DNA of 64,000 nt, taken from the NCBI GenBank assembly GCA_964035545.1, contig OZ037765.1, positions 24,732,504-24,796,503 of the forward strand, given 5' to 3'. Numbering within the stretch: position 1 is the first letter of the stretch; every line of letters starts with the position of its first letter. The position numbers and the translations under genes are program-made. Shown piece after piece: positions 25,501 through 36,801 of this stretch. Source of the stretch: Bugula neritina (lineage: Eukaryota > Bryozoa > Gymnolaemata > Cheilostomatida > Bugulidae). The notes below the pieces were generated by a model, which was not told where the DNA came from, ran no database searches, and saw only the letters and a program-made list of their open reading frames with translations.

Positions 25501-28500
25501 TACCGGTTAGTGTTCTGCATGTGTTATTCGTATTCACTCTAGCTGCTGGGCTATATGTCTTTATTTAGGACCTTCCTGTGAAATTTTTTAGGTAAACTGT
25601 GCTTGTGAATTAGTGCTGGCAACGGTGTATATATACTCACTTAGTTATAAGTTTGGTTTATGACAGGTTGTTTAAGGTAAAATCATTTACGTACATATTA
25701 TACTGAACCATATTGGACATATTTCATAGACACAAATAGATAGAAATTGGAGAAAAATTATCATAGATAGCTGAACATTTTATACATTATTGGATTATGC
25801 ATTATTTAAATAATTTTTTAAAACTATCTTGTAGTGACTAGCAATAGTTGTTTGGTGGAAGGCTAATGTATTTAGATTACAATCTAATGATGAGTTGTAT
25901 GAGAAGATAAACCTCACCTTATACATAATATGTGTAAAAATTTCATTCAGTTGTGGAGTTGAGTGAAGAAGAAAAACAGCAGATAATGATTACGGAAGAC
26001 TACAAAAAGTTTCTAGATCGTTCTTCTAGACTAATGGAGAGAGCGCTAACACAGGATGTAGATATTTTCGTGGACTATACTGGGGATCTATCAGATGACG
26101 GGTTAGTTATTACCTCCCCTTTTTTCTCAAAAAAGTTTTTTCTGTTTCCACAAACCCACATTGCATGCTCTAATCCATGGTTCAAGTAAAGGTTAGCTTT
26201 ACTCTAGGGCCTAAAGCTCGTGTTTGTGTTGCTGATTGGTATCAATTATTGTATTATTTTAGTGACCATGGGTTCGGCGAAAAGCTAAAACTTCAGAGAA
26301 TATTTTATGACGAACACTGGACTAAGCATCGACATGTGACATGCATGGACTGGTCCAAACAGGTTAATATAGTTTTCAATATAGACTTTTGGTTGTCTAC
26401 GCACACTGTATGGGGGTCACATTCAGTACACATTCAATTTCATTAGTTTTTTACAATTCTTAGCTGCTAGTATATATGTTTTTCTACCTGAAGCTAATAA
26501 AATGTTGAATAAAACGAAATAATTATTTTTCAACTCTGGCTATATTTTCTACATTTCTACATGTATATGTAGAAATCATTGTTGCATATATGTTCAGCGT
26601 ATGTTGTGTTTTTATAACTTACTTTATTAATTTGACTTACTCTTTACTGGCTCATTATTGTTTGTAGTATCAAGAATTGTTACTTGCTTCGTATAATGCT
26701 AATACAGAGTTGCCCCATGAGCCAGATGGTGTCTGTCTTGTATGGAACTCCATGTTTAAAAAAGATTCTCCAGAATACATCTTCCACTGTCAAGTATGTT
26801 GTGTAAAGATATCTCTATTTTCATATGACTTCTCATCTTATATTAGTGTGCATACTGCATACATCTGAATACAGCAGAATGGAGCTTTTATTATCACTAT
26901 AATGCCGGTGTCTGTTATGTTTCTGCAGAGTGCTGTGACGTCGTGCTGTTTTGCGGCTTTCCACCCCAACCTGTACATTGGCGGTACATATTCTGGTCAA
27001 GTGGTGCTTTGGGATAATAGAAGCAGTAAACGTATGCCAGTCCAGAGGACTCCTCTCTCTGCTTCGGCTCATACCGTAAGTGTTCACAAAATCATCCATT
27101 ACTGATTGCCTCATGTAATGGCAGGGTTATAATACACACTAGTGCAGACTATATAGTATTATATATACAGTATGAACCATCTGAACGCTATGCTGTATAT
27201 ACAGTATATACAATATACAGTATATACAGTATATACAATGGCAGTATCAGGGTGTCTCGCCTATCTTATCAATGACTGTTAATTCACACACCTGTTTAGT
27301 CGTAGATGTGCTGTTCAGTGTGTGATTGTACTGCTAGGCTCTTGATTACTTCAATTACAGTGTGCACTTTTCCCAGTATTTTGCTGTTGATTGTTATGAT
27401 AACTTTTCATAGAAGTAATTTACTTTAGGTATTGGTCTTGCAGTATCAGTAGTCCATCATTGTTTATTTAAATGCTGTATATTAAATATAAATATGTCAA
27501 GTGTGCTTTGTTTGCCAACAGCACCCAATCTACTGTGCCTCAGTGGTTGGTACAGAGAATGCTCATAATCTCATTACTATATCTACTGATGGGAAAGTAT
27601 GTTCATGGAGTCTGGATATGCTCTCCCAGCCGCAGGTAAATAGTCGAGTAATGATTTGTTATTATTATAACTCAGTGCAGTGACTGTTTCAGGATTTGTC
27701 CTCCCATCAGTACATAAATTATTTATATGTTTGTCTTCCAATTTTTTACTGAGTGCTGTTCATTTGTTGATATTTACCTGATACATGTAGACACATGTGT
27801 ATATGTATATGTTGGCTAATAAAACAAACTAAACTCTAGCAGAATTTCTACATGGAGAAGTGTTTAAAGCTTATCTCTGCTAATTATCTTGTAGAATTTC
27901 TAAATCTTGATTAGTTTCTTCAATTTCATTGTTTATACCATATATCTGAAATGCACTTACTAGTATATATTTTACAGTATTTTTTATTTTTTTGTTTTGT
28001 TGTAAATAAATGGACCAGAAAATCAATAATTATTACTTATAGGATTCAATGATATTGACTGCAACTAATAAAAACAAACTGCCAGTTGCTGCTCTGTCCA
28101 TGTCATTCTTGTCTGGAGATGTCAACAACTTTCTGATAGGTGGAGAAGATGGTGCCGTTAGCTCTGCATGCAGACATGGCAGGTAAATATTACTCTGCCA
28201 TCTGTATGTTTGTCATATGTGTGTAGTGCACTCTACAGCTCTTCATGTTCACCCTGTATGTTATGACAATGCCTACTCACAACACCCGACCAAGTGCAGT
28301 CACTATAATCTAAATAGGCTGACAGGTTTTTGTTAAGGGTAGAACTGGTTAGTGATGCATATAGCTACATGTCCACACATGCTGCAATGTCTCATTTTTA
28401 TACCACCATTTGTTTAGTGCTGATATGTTTAATGCAAGTATAAGCAAAAGTATTCATCAAAGGCACGCACATACCCTGAGTTAACAAGTTTTTTTTTTTT

Positions 28501-30067
28501 TAAATAATGCATTTATGCTTTCTTGCAGCAAAGCCGGAGTTACTAACTCCCTAGATGGGCACAATGGCCCAGTCACTGGTATTGATACCCACTGTGTACA
28601 AGGTGCTGTAGACTTCTCCCACTTATATTTGACATCATCTTTTGATTGGACAGTCAAGCTTTGGAGTACCAGGGTGAGCTTTGCCACACTTTCTTGCTAC
28701 TACAATACTACAACTAGGTGTGCTTTTTATATTACTAGTACTTTGTATATTACCTGTACTAAGTATACTACTGCTTTTTGACTATCACTAATAGCATTAA
28801 AGTGCTTGTAGTAATAGCATAATGGCGGAATAGTTAACAGTATTAAATGCTGTAACAGTGATTGTCACTTAGAGCTGACCATTAGTATATTGCTTATTAC
28901 AGTACAGCTACTCTTACTCACGTGAACTTTTTAGCTTCTAATTCATTTCTAACATTAAAAGCTGACAATTCATTAAAGTTGAGAGAGCTGCTGACATTTG
29001 TGTTTATGTATATAAGTAGTTTTAGCAAGCTTAATATTCAATGAGTCAGCATGGATTTGCTGCCTGTCACTGTATGCGCAAGTGCAATGTTTTAGAATGA
29101 CCATGAGCTGTACACATTCAAGGATGGTACTGAGTATATGATGGACGTAAGGTGGTCCCCTATTCACCCTGCACTCTTTGCTTGTGTGGACGGAAGTGGC
29201 AAGCTGTCACTGTGGAATCTAAATAATGACACTGAGGTAGGATGAAGATGTTATAACTAAAAACATAATTTTATCTGAACACTGGTGAAGTAGAATTTTA
29301 ATGGTACCAGATGTAGCTGGTGTGGCTATACTATTATGAAAGAGCACTGTCTTTTTACTTTGCTTTGGATTTGCCAATAGTTTTTTTATACCAGTTTTAC
29401 ATGTATGTGATTGAATATGTAAGTTTTCTCTCGATGCTCAGGTTAAATTAGCAATACAGTCAAAAACATCTCCCACCCATATGCAAGCATAATAAAACAC
29501 AAACACGAAATCTATGAAATTTTTTTGATGTCTCTTTGATCTTGTGAAATTATCTCTGCTCTACTCCCAAAGTAGTTACAAGTTGTTGACATTTCAGGTG
29601 CCGACTACTAGCACTGTGCCAGACATGCAAGCAGCTCTCAACAAGTGCAAGTGGCACGGTAATGGTTCACAGCTGGCTGCTGGTGGCAACAATGGAAAGA
29701 TTTACCTCTATGACGTGTCTGAGGTTAGATAATGATATAACACCATTAATACTGGTTAAACTGTTCAGTATGTTCAGTCTACAGTCATAGTGTTTTGCTT
29801 TAAAATGTTAATATATTAATTTGATATTGTGTACATATAGTTTATTTTTGATAGTGACTTATATTTCTGCATACGAAGTTGTGTTTAGCAAGTCTGCTTT
29901 TAGGAGCAACTTATATTATTGTTGATGAAGTCTTTTGGCTTGCTCATTTATAGAAGCTGGCAAATCCCAAGCTAGATGAGTGGAACAAGTTTGCCCACAA
30001 TCTGCTGGAGATGCAGTCTGAGTCAGCCGATCTGGACATGTCTGGTGTTGGTGCTCCTCTCAGATGA
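22571..30067 (+). CDS. DYNC1I: Cytoplasmic dynein 1 intermediate chain
   Basis: Sixteen exons: 22571-22669, 22981-23077, 23213-23318, 23429-23553, 24042-24209, 25356-25505, 25951-26101, 26263-26362, 26668-26793, 26929-27075, 27522-27635, 28043-28182, 28529-28673, 29096-29236, 29598-29723, 29954-30067. They give 682 residues (human about 610-645). This subunit holds the light chains and heavy chains of the minus-end-directed microtubule motor and links to dynactin. Visible: charged N-terminal helix (1-60, [20 protein letters not shown]) that in relatives binds dynactin p150; light-chain site near 115-134 with IPPREL and KETQT, matching the adjacent Tctex and LC8 motifs; acidic linker; SEEEKQQIM block; then a WD-repeat propeller with [29 protein letters not shown] and [10 protein letters not shown]. 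The first donor is GTTAGG rather than GTRAGT. A possible 21-nt alternative exon is listed separately. Confidence 0.95.
23693..23713 (+). other. Candidate 21-nt microexon of the dynein intermediate chain
   Basis: A 21-nt segment is bounded by TTTTAG and GTAAGT. Inserted between exons 4 and 5 (phase 1 on both sides) it adds seven residues, ALWESYY, without breaking the frame. The site is the Ser/Pro-rich linker region where vertebrate intermediate chains are alternatively spliced. The donor is near-perfect; the polypyrimidine tract is weak. Confidence 0.4.
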
Positions 30068-30640
30068 CTCATCTAATCAACCATTCTGTTCAACATGAAG
30101 AGCAAAAGCTTGCATACAGACATTGTTTTGCTTGAGTCAATTTATTTCTGTATTCATGCTTTTTAGAATTTTTGTAATGCTATATCTAACTAAAGTTTGG
30201 TGGTGTTGCTCTTTTCTATATTCGCCCTTTACATTTGTAGTCAAAAATGTTATGTTATTTATTACAAGAAGAATATATCAAAAACTTGTGAACATTTTGG
30301 TGATTTAATAAGTTGCATATATTTCTACATATTTATTACAATTGTAAAATGTACATTAGTTTTTAGTTTTAAGTAATAGTGTGTTGCCGTACTTATTTGC
30401 TAGATAAGTACTCATGGAGATAGCAAGCACCAAGCGGTACTATAGGTACACATGGGATGTAGAACACATAACTTGTGTGTTTTGACAATCTTGTCAAATT
30501 AACATCTCATTGCAATAGCATAGCATTACAAGGTAGCTTGCTGAGCCAGTCAGTTGGATAATTTTTGCTCCAGACCATTCGCAGTGAAAGCATAAGTTAC
30601 AAACAAATAGTGCAAATTTGAGTAGTAACCAGAACGTAGT
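30068..30640. other. Short intergenic spacer, dynein 3' UTR and receptor promoter
   Basis: 573 bases between the dynein stop and the receptor's first recognised exon, on the same strand. No exon for the missing receptor signal peptide could be identified. An ATG at about 30414 opens a short frame but its product is not signal-like. Confidence 0.4.
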
Positions 30641-33600
30641 ATGGCTACGATCAAATGCTTCTGTAACATCTGTGGTAAGGGAGAGAATTCGATCTGCACA
30701 TCTGATTATATGGTTGGTTCCAATATTACTTGGCTAAGTTAATAATGTTATATTATTTGCATTTATATCAAAGTTGTGTTGTATCATTTACAGCTGAATA
30801 ATGTGCTCAAGTCTAAATAGTGTCCAACTTAATGAAATTATGCTTCTCTAAAAGTAAAATCAAATAAATTGGTGTGATGTAAAGGGACTCATGGGTTTAT
30901 AAATCAATTTCTGGTTTATAATTTCTTCTATCAAGGGTTGACCTAAAAAAATTTTCTTCAAATTCTCAAGTTGCTAAGATATTTTTCATTATGTTGACTT
31001 TCTGTTCCAGTGTTTAGTTTGGTGGCAAAAAGATAATGGACTGGTAAAAGATTGTGTTTTGAAATCTGAAAAAGAAAGTGATGATAGGTGTAGGTTTGAT
31101 ATGCCGGAACCATCTTTGTGCTGCAACACAACCAAATGCAATGATTTCAACTTGTTGAAACAAAGGTTTTTCTTGGACCGACATGATAGTACGTTATAGT
31201 ATCCATGCAATAACTGCGTATAATTTCCAACTTTAGCTATAATAATGTTTGAAAGACTAAAGTGTTAATGCAAAATCAAAAAAGAAAGTTCTGTACAATA
31301 AACATTTGAAGGAAAAAAATTGACAAAATAGTTAAAGGAACCTTATCTAAGCAATGAATAATATAAGTTATACCATAATGTTTGTTAGATATGTATACTT
31401 TTTATAGTATAATATTGGTTTAGCTTATAAGTTATAGTTTCCAATTTTTTATGGTACTTTTTAGACAAGTCTAATCAGATTTTTGCCTGTACTGCAGCCA
31501 CATTGGTAGCTTTGCTCATACTTTTGATAATGATGGCATACATCCGTAGACTGCGTCAAAACAGATACAAGAGAAAAAATCTGTTGGCTACGGTGAGGTG
31601 GTGCAAAACATGTCATTCCTAATGTTACATGAAAGTGAAAAATTAACAATATTTTGTTTTAACAAAATCTGTTGAGAGTTATTTCTGATGCCATTTTATT
31701 GAACTTGAGTTTTTAAGACTTGATTTTGTGTTTAGATTTAAAACACACCTTTTTAACTTATATTGGATAACAGATTTGATTTTATAGTTTATAGGTTTGT
31801 ACAATTTTTCCTGCACACAGCAGCATAATAATATACTTGCTGTTGAATAATTTATTTTAGATAGAGGGAAACATTAGTAGTGGTAGAAGAAGCCGAATAT
31901 TAGTGGAGAGAACAACTGTGAATGATGTTAGACTTATTGCAGCTATTGGTAAACTATTATTACATATAATATCATAAGCTGTAACATATGCTTTTTATGC
32001 TTCTAACTCTTTTTCCCTTCAACTTCATATGCACTCATACAATCCACTGTCTGTGTAACACTGCAATCCTAACTTATGTATGTAATTCATGTAGGCTGCT
32101 GCTTTCTGTTTGACTGGTGTTAAATTTGGTAGACTTGCCCAAGTAGGTTAATTGTGTAAAATATAAAAAACTTGAAAATTCAAAGAGGCTCTTAAATATT
32201 AAAGCTTACCTGACAAGTATTAAGCAATCATACAATCACATAAGCCACTTGATAGATTCAATACTATTATGATAATGGTGTACATAATTATACATGTGCA
32301 ACAAACATCAATTTGCTTGTTTAACATAAATATAGCCACAGCATGATTCAATAAACCTCCTTAAAGGTGAAGGAAGATTTGGGAAAGTATACCATGCAAC
32401 ATACAAAGGGGACGATGTGGCTGTAAAGATTTTTAGTACCAGAGAAGAGGCTTCATATTCCAGAGAGAATAAAATATATTCACACTGTTTGCTTCACCCA
32501 AACATACTTGGTTTCATCACTTCAGATATAACATGCCGCTCTTCTGTGACTCAATTCTGGCTGATAACATACTACCATCCAAATGGTATGCAAGTCTGCC
32601 CAACTACTTACAATTATAACTTTGCTTCACACTGAGGCTATTACCATTTGTAATTTATAATTATATTAGGCTATAGTGTTTCATATATTATGCAACTAAA
32701 TGTTAATGGGCCACCATTTTGAAAACTATATAACCTAGGCTATATAATTGTGATAAGTAAATTTAATTATAGCTAGGATATCAACAGTCATCTGATGTCA
32801 ATAATTCAACAAGTCAATAAATTGACCTGACCATTGAAATATTCATTACTTTCTAATTAACTTATACTTATACAGTAGGTATATAAATATTTATTTCAAT
32901 TTTTGGAAATAATTATGTCTATAGCGAAAGTTAAAATACATGTAGTTTACCACTTGCAGGTTCGCTCTACGACTTTCTAAACATACATAAGCCAATAGAA
33001 CTCAATAAAGCTTTGAATATGCTGAGGACAGCTGCCAATGGAGTGAACTATCTTCACCTTAGCATAAACGGTGCTTCTCATGGCAGCAAACATAGACTGT
33101 GGCAGCCAGGGAAACCAAGCATAGCCCATCGTGATATCAAGGTTTGCTTATAAAAACAACTTTTAGCTTAACATAGCTAGTGGTATGTAAGTGACTAGTT
33201 TAAAAACAGTTTGAGATAATATCCGTATATGCGTGTGTAGCTGTGTTGAAAATATTAGTTTGTTTTGTTTTGATATGAATAATGTAGTAACAAATTTTTT
33301 TTCTCATTTATTTATCTCCGATGAAATTACTAGCCCATAAAGAATATTCATATTATGTATATAAAGTCACAAAGTTTGCAACTTGACAATTTTGTAGACA
33401 AAAAATATTCTGGTTAAGCTTGATGGGACATGTTGTATATCTGATTTTGGACTTGCTACAACTCAGCAGGATTTGGATAACTCAAGGATGGACGCATATG
33501 AAATCAGGGTATTTACATTGTGAACCTTTTTCTAATGTGGCTAATTTACTAGAAAATAAATACTGAACTAACCGTATTTAATTGTCATTTCTTCAGATAG

Positions 33601-35033
33601 AAAAATTCTATTTTTCGATTATTTATTCAAAATATGTTATCAACTTCCAACATTTGTTGCTTGTATTTATGAAGGCTGGCACTAAAAGATATTTGGCTCC
33701 AGAAAACTTAGATTTGACAATAAATAGCAAGCATATTGAAAGTTTCATGAATGCTGATGTGTACTCCTTTGGGCTGGTTATTTGGGAGACAATACAAAAT
33801 AGCCAAGGTGGTAAGTTATAAACTAATATAAGTATTGTATCTATATATAGATTCAATGTTACCTGTAACGATTTATTTGACCAATAATTTTTAAGACTCA
33901 CAAATTAAGTTGCCTGAGATGCACTATTATAGCAACTTTAACTATACACATAAACAGCATGCATCTAATTTCTATGCTTTTGTGTCAGGAGACAACTACC
34001 ATATACCTTATGAAGGGCTGGTGCCAAAGAGTCCTTCATTCACAGACATGGAGAATATTGTCTCGGCGCAGAAAATAAGACCATCTACTAGGGTAATCTC
34101 ACAATATTAGATGCACAATTTATTACTTTGATTTTAGTAAATGTATTTTTACGCATTTTGACTTAGACATTTACAATGGTATCATGTGCTGTGGTAGACT
34201 TAGTTTGCATCCATGCCCATTTACAATCTGTTGAAAACTAAATGTTCTTCATAATCAGCAGTAAAACACTTTTGAATCAACAGTTTTGGCACAGCAAAAG
34301 ATGGCTTACAAAGTTGTTACATTATTAAAAGTTTTTAACTATGTCGTTTAACATGAATGTTGACTTTCATTAGATATATTGCATTTACTTTAGAAATTAT
34401 TTGAAGATAATATCATTTGCAAAAAATTATTTGTAACATTTACAAACAATATGCATCGGTCAATTTGTAGTATTAAGAGCATTTCATAAAATAAAACCAA
34501 CATTATGTTAAAATAGGCTAACTATTTATCAAGTTAACAATAGATGGGTTTAAAAGTTCAATTTAATTCTGCGTGCAATTATTTGCTTCTAGAGAGTTTT
34601 GGCTGTTACCAATCTACACCCTCAACTTCAACTAACTTTTTCTACCTTTGGTCAAATGCTTTTTGTCAATGCATGCTTAGAAAAACACTATATTATGTGT
34701 GTTTGACCTAAATGGCCATTTATTAGACAAGATAGAGCAATCCTTGAAGTTGAAAATTTTAATATCACCAATTAAATTCTTTAGACTGTGCACATACTGC
34801 TGATATGCGTTCTAAACTGTGTAATATAATACTGCATACACTTATTACTGTTGTTCTATACATAGTTTGAAGGCATAACTAATGAAAATCTGAAGGAAAA
34901 AGTTAAAGCTCTTTTAAAAGAAACTTGGTGTTCTAAACCGACCTCAAGAATTACAATGCTCCGTTTACTAAAGAATATTGAAACTATGCAGAAGTGCGTT
35001 GTTGACCAGAACTTTGCCAAGCTGCCTAATTAA
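30641..35033 (+). CDS. TGF-beta/BMP type I receptor serine/threonine kinase (ALK1/2-like), 5' end uncertain
   Basis: Exons 30641-30712 (tentative), 31011-31188, 31465-31592, 31861-31948, 32367-32585, 32960-33141, 33398-33508, 33675-33810, 33989-34092, 34866-35033. The receptor binds TGF-beta-family ligands with a type II partner and phosphorylates SMADs. Visible: cysteine-rich three-finger ectodomain (KCFCNIC, then CLVWW, ending CCNTTKCND), one membrane helix (IFACTAATLVALLILLIMMAY), juxtamembrane RILVERT, P-loop GEGRFGKV, Lys in VAVKIF, HRDIK loop, DFG (SDFGLA), GTKRYLAPE, and a complete C-lobe. The segment SDITCRSSVTQFWLI corresponds to the L45 loop and is closest to the ALK1/ALK2 pattern. 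The Ser/Gly GS box before LVERT is not recognisable (ISSGRRSR). No signal peptide was found; a further 5' exon is likely. The first donor (GTTGGT) is weak. Confidence 0.85.
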
Positions 35034-35100
35034 CAGTGCCCTCAGGTTCCTATGTGATACTTGAAGGCCATCAGATAGAGAGTTGCATGTACTCATTGTA

Positions 35101-35276
35101 TGGAGTGCCAAATGGTTAAGAAATAAACCTAAGAGCATGAATAATGAGGATATGCGAGCAAATTAAAGACCTATGAAAGCGTTTTGTGAGCTTATGAGAA
35201 AGAATAATGGCTAGATACTTTATTGTGAGCATATGATACGCAATAATAAGTGAATTTTTGACCATTTGGCACTCCA
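35101..35276. mobile_element. MITE with TA duplication (Tc1/mariner-type), in receptor 3' flank
   Basis: The 176-bp element starts TGGAGTGCCAAATGGT and ends ACCATTTGGCACTCCA, a perfect 16-bp inverted repeat. TA lies directly outside both ends (35099-35100 and 35277-35278), the target of Tc1/mariner transposition. It lies 68 bp after the receptor stop codon, so probably in the 3' UTR. It contains AATAAA at 35122-35127, which could act as the gene's polyadenylation signal. Confidence 0.75.
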
Positions 35277-35316
35277 TATGCATTGTATGTACTGTATGTA
35301 GGCTAGATGCATTGAT

Positions 35317-35409
35317 TAGCCCCAGTAAGCTATGTGTAGCCCTAGTAAGTGATGTATAGCCCTAGTAAGATATGTGTAGCCCTAGTAAGATATGTATAGC
35401 CCTAGTAAG
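35317..35409. repeat. 20-bp tandem repeat, about 4.6 copies
   Basis: Unit TAGCCCTAGTAAGATATGTG with small differences between copies. It begins about 40 bp after the TA-flanked MITE. Confidence 0.85.
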
Positions 35410-36801
35410 CCGACAGCACTCTCAACTCGCTGTATAGCTGGGAGTTGCAATAATGTATTATATTACAGAAATATTACTCAATATTTAAATAGTATGGTTA
35501 TATAGGTACTATGTACATTTTATGTGCTAATTCATTTTCTACTCTTTTTTCTCTTGTTAAATCTTTTTATTTTCACAAGCTACAAATATTATTATTACCT
35601 ATATAATATATGCAGTCACTTTTAAGCTTGCAGAAACTTGATGGCAATTTATAAGTTCATGAGTATTAAATATCTTATGAAATTATGCTACAATAACCAT
35701 ATAAGTCGTAACTTTTGACCCTATCAAGATGTGTCCCTAAAAGTTAGATCCTGTTAACAATGATGATTTTCTTTTAGCAATTTCTTATCAATTTTAACAA
35801 TAAACTCCTTGATTTTTAAACATAATTGCTTAGTCACATGACGCACAAAGATCAAAATTAAATAATTTACAAAATTATATTACAGTAATAACCACATAGC
35901 AAAAATATTTGATAATCCCACAGTTATCTGTGTGCACTCCCTAAGCTGAAGCTTACATGCTTATATTAGCGGTATTACATAACTCAACTTGCTGATTAGG
36001 CAGCCATAGGTAGACATATGAGAAATAAAAAATGTCACGATGTATTTAAGTTTAATAGATCTCAGTAATCCTCTGTAGTCTCACTTGCGGTCAGTGTAGT
36101 AATGAGTTTACCCAGTGGTCCCCGTGGTGTGATGGTTAGCACACTTGCTTGCAAGCCAGAGGTCTCAGGTTCGATTTCCAGTGGGGGCAATTATTTTTCA
36201 GTCAGCTAAAATATAAATCACCATTTGGATTTACAGCAACCTCAAAAATTTTATGATATAAAATTTGTTTCGATTTAAATGTACACGTTATTACAGTAGG
36301 AAGCAGCATTTTGCAGTTACCATTATAGACCGTTCAATGCACCCTCACAACATTTAATAATCTATATGGTATGTATATGCAGGTTTATATTGCAATTGGA
36401 TTAGCAAAATGCAAAAGAGTAAATTAGCAAAATCACACCCTACTCTGTTATCTCACACCTGTAGTAAAGAATTTTTTCTACATTTGATGTAACCAACTTG
36501 CTCAAATAAACAAAAATTATCCTAACAGGTGTAACCTAAATTACATAATAGAATTACAACATTACATAATCTAATTTTGCAGAAACCAAGTTATTCAACG
36601 GGGTGAGATGACTCTCACTTAAATGCAAGTATGTAATGTACTATTATTATAATAATAATAATATTATCTAGCAACGCTTCTTTTAAACATTCTCGAAATA
36701 TCTGTAGCTCGTAATCCTCTTGGTTACAAACAATTCAAGTATTATCCGCCCCGTATTACACTAAAGATTTGGCCGCAAGATCGCAGGCTCGTTCATATAA
36801 A
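35410..36801. other. Intergenic region upstream of the RING ligase
   Basis: No protein-coding exon recognised. Contains a tRNA-like sequence (36118-36189). The last 150 bases before the ATG are richer in CpG (CCGCCCCGTATTAC and GGCCGCAAGATCGCAGG) and are probably the promoter and 5' UTR of the ligase gene. Confidence 0.5.
36118..36189 (+). pseudogene. tRNA-like sequence, probable tRNA pseudogene or SINE head
   Basis: A 72-nt segment has a 7-bp acceptor stem (GTCCCCG/TGGGGGC with two G-T pairs) and discriminator A. It also has a D-arm with A-box TGGTGTGATGG and a B-box-like GGTTCGATTTCC. The anticodon arm pairs only 4 of 5 around a six-base loop containing TGC (Ala-like), and the T stem is broken by an extra T. 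A functional tRNA is therefore unlikely. Confidence 0.55.
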
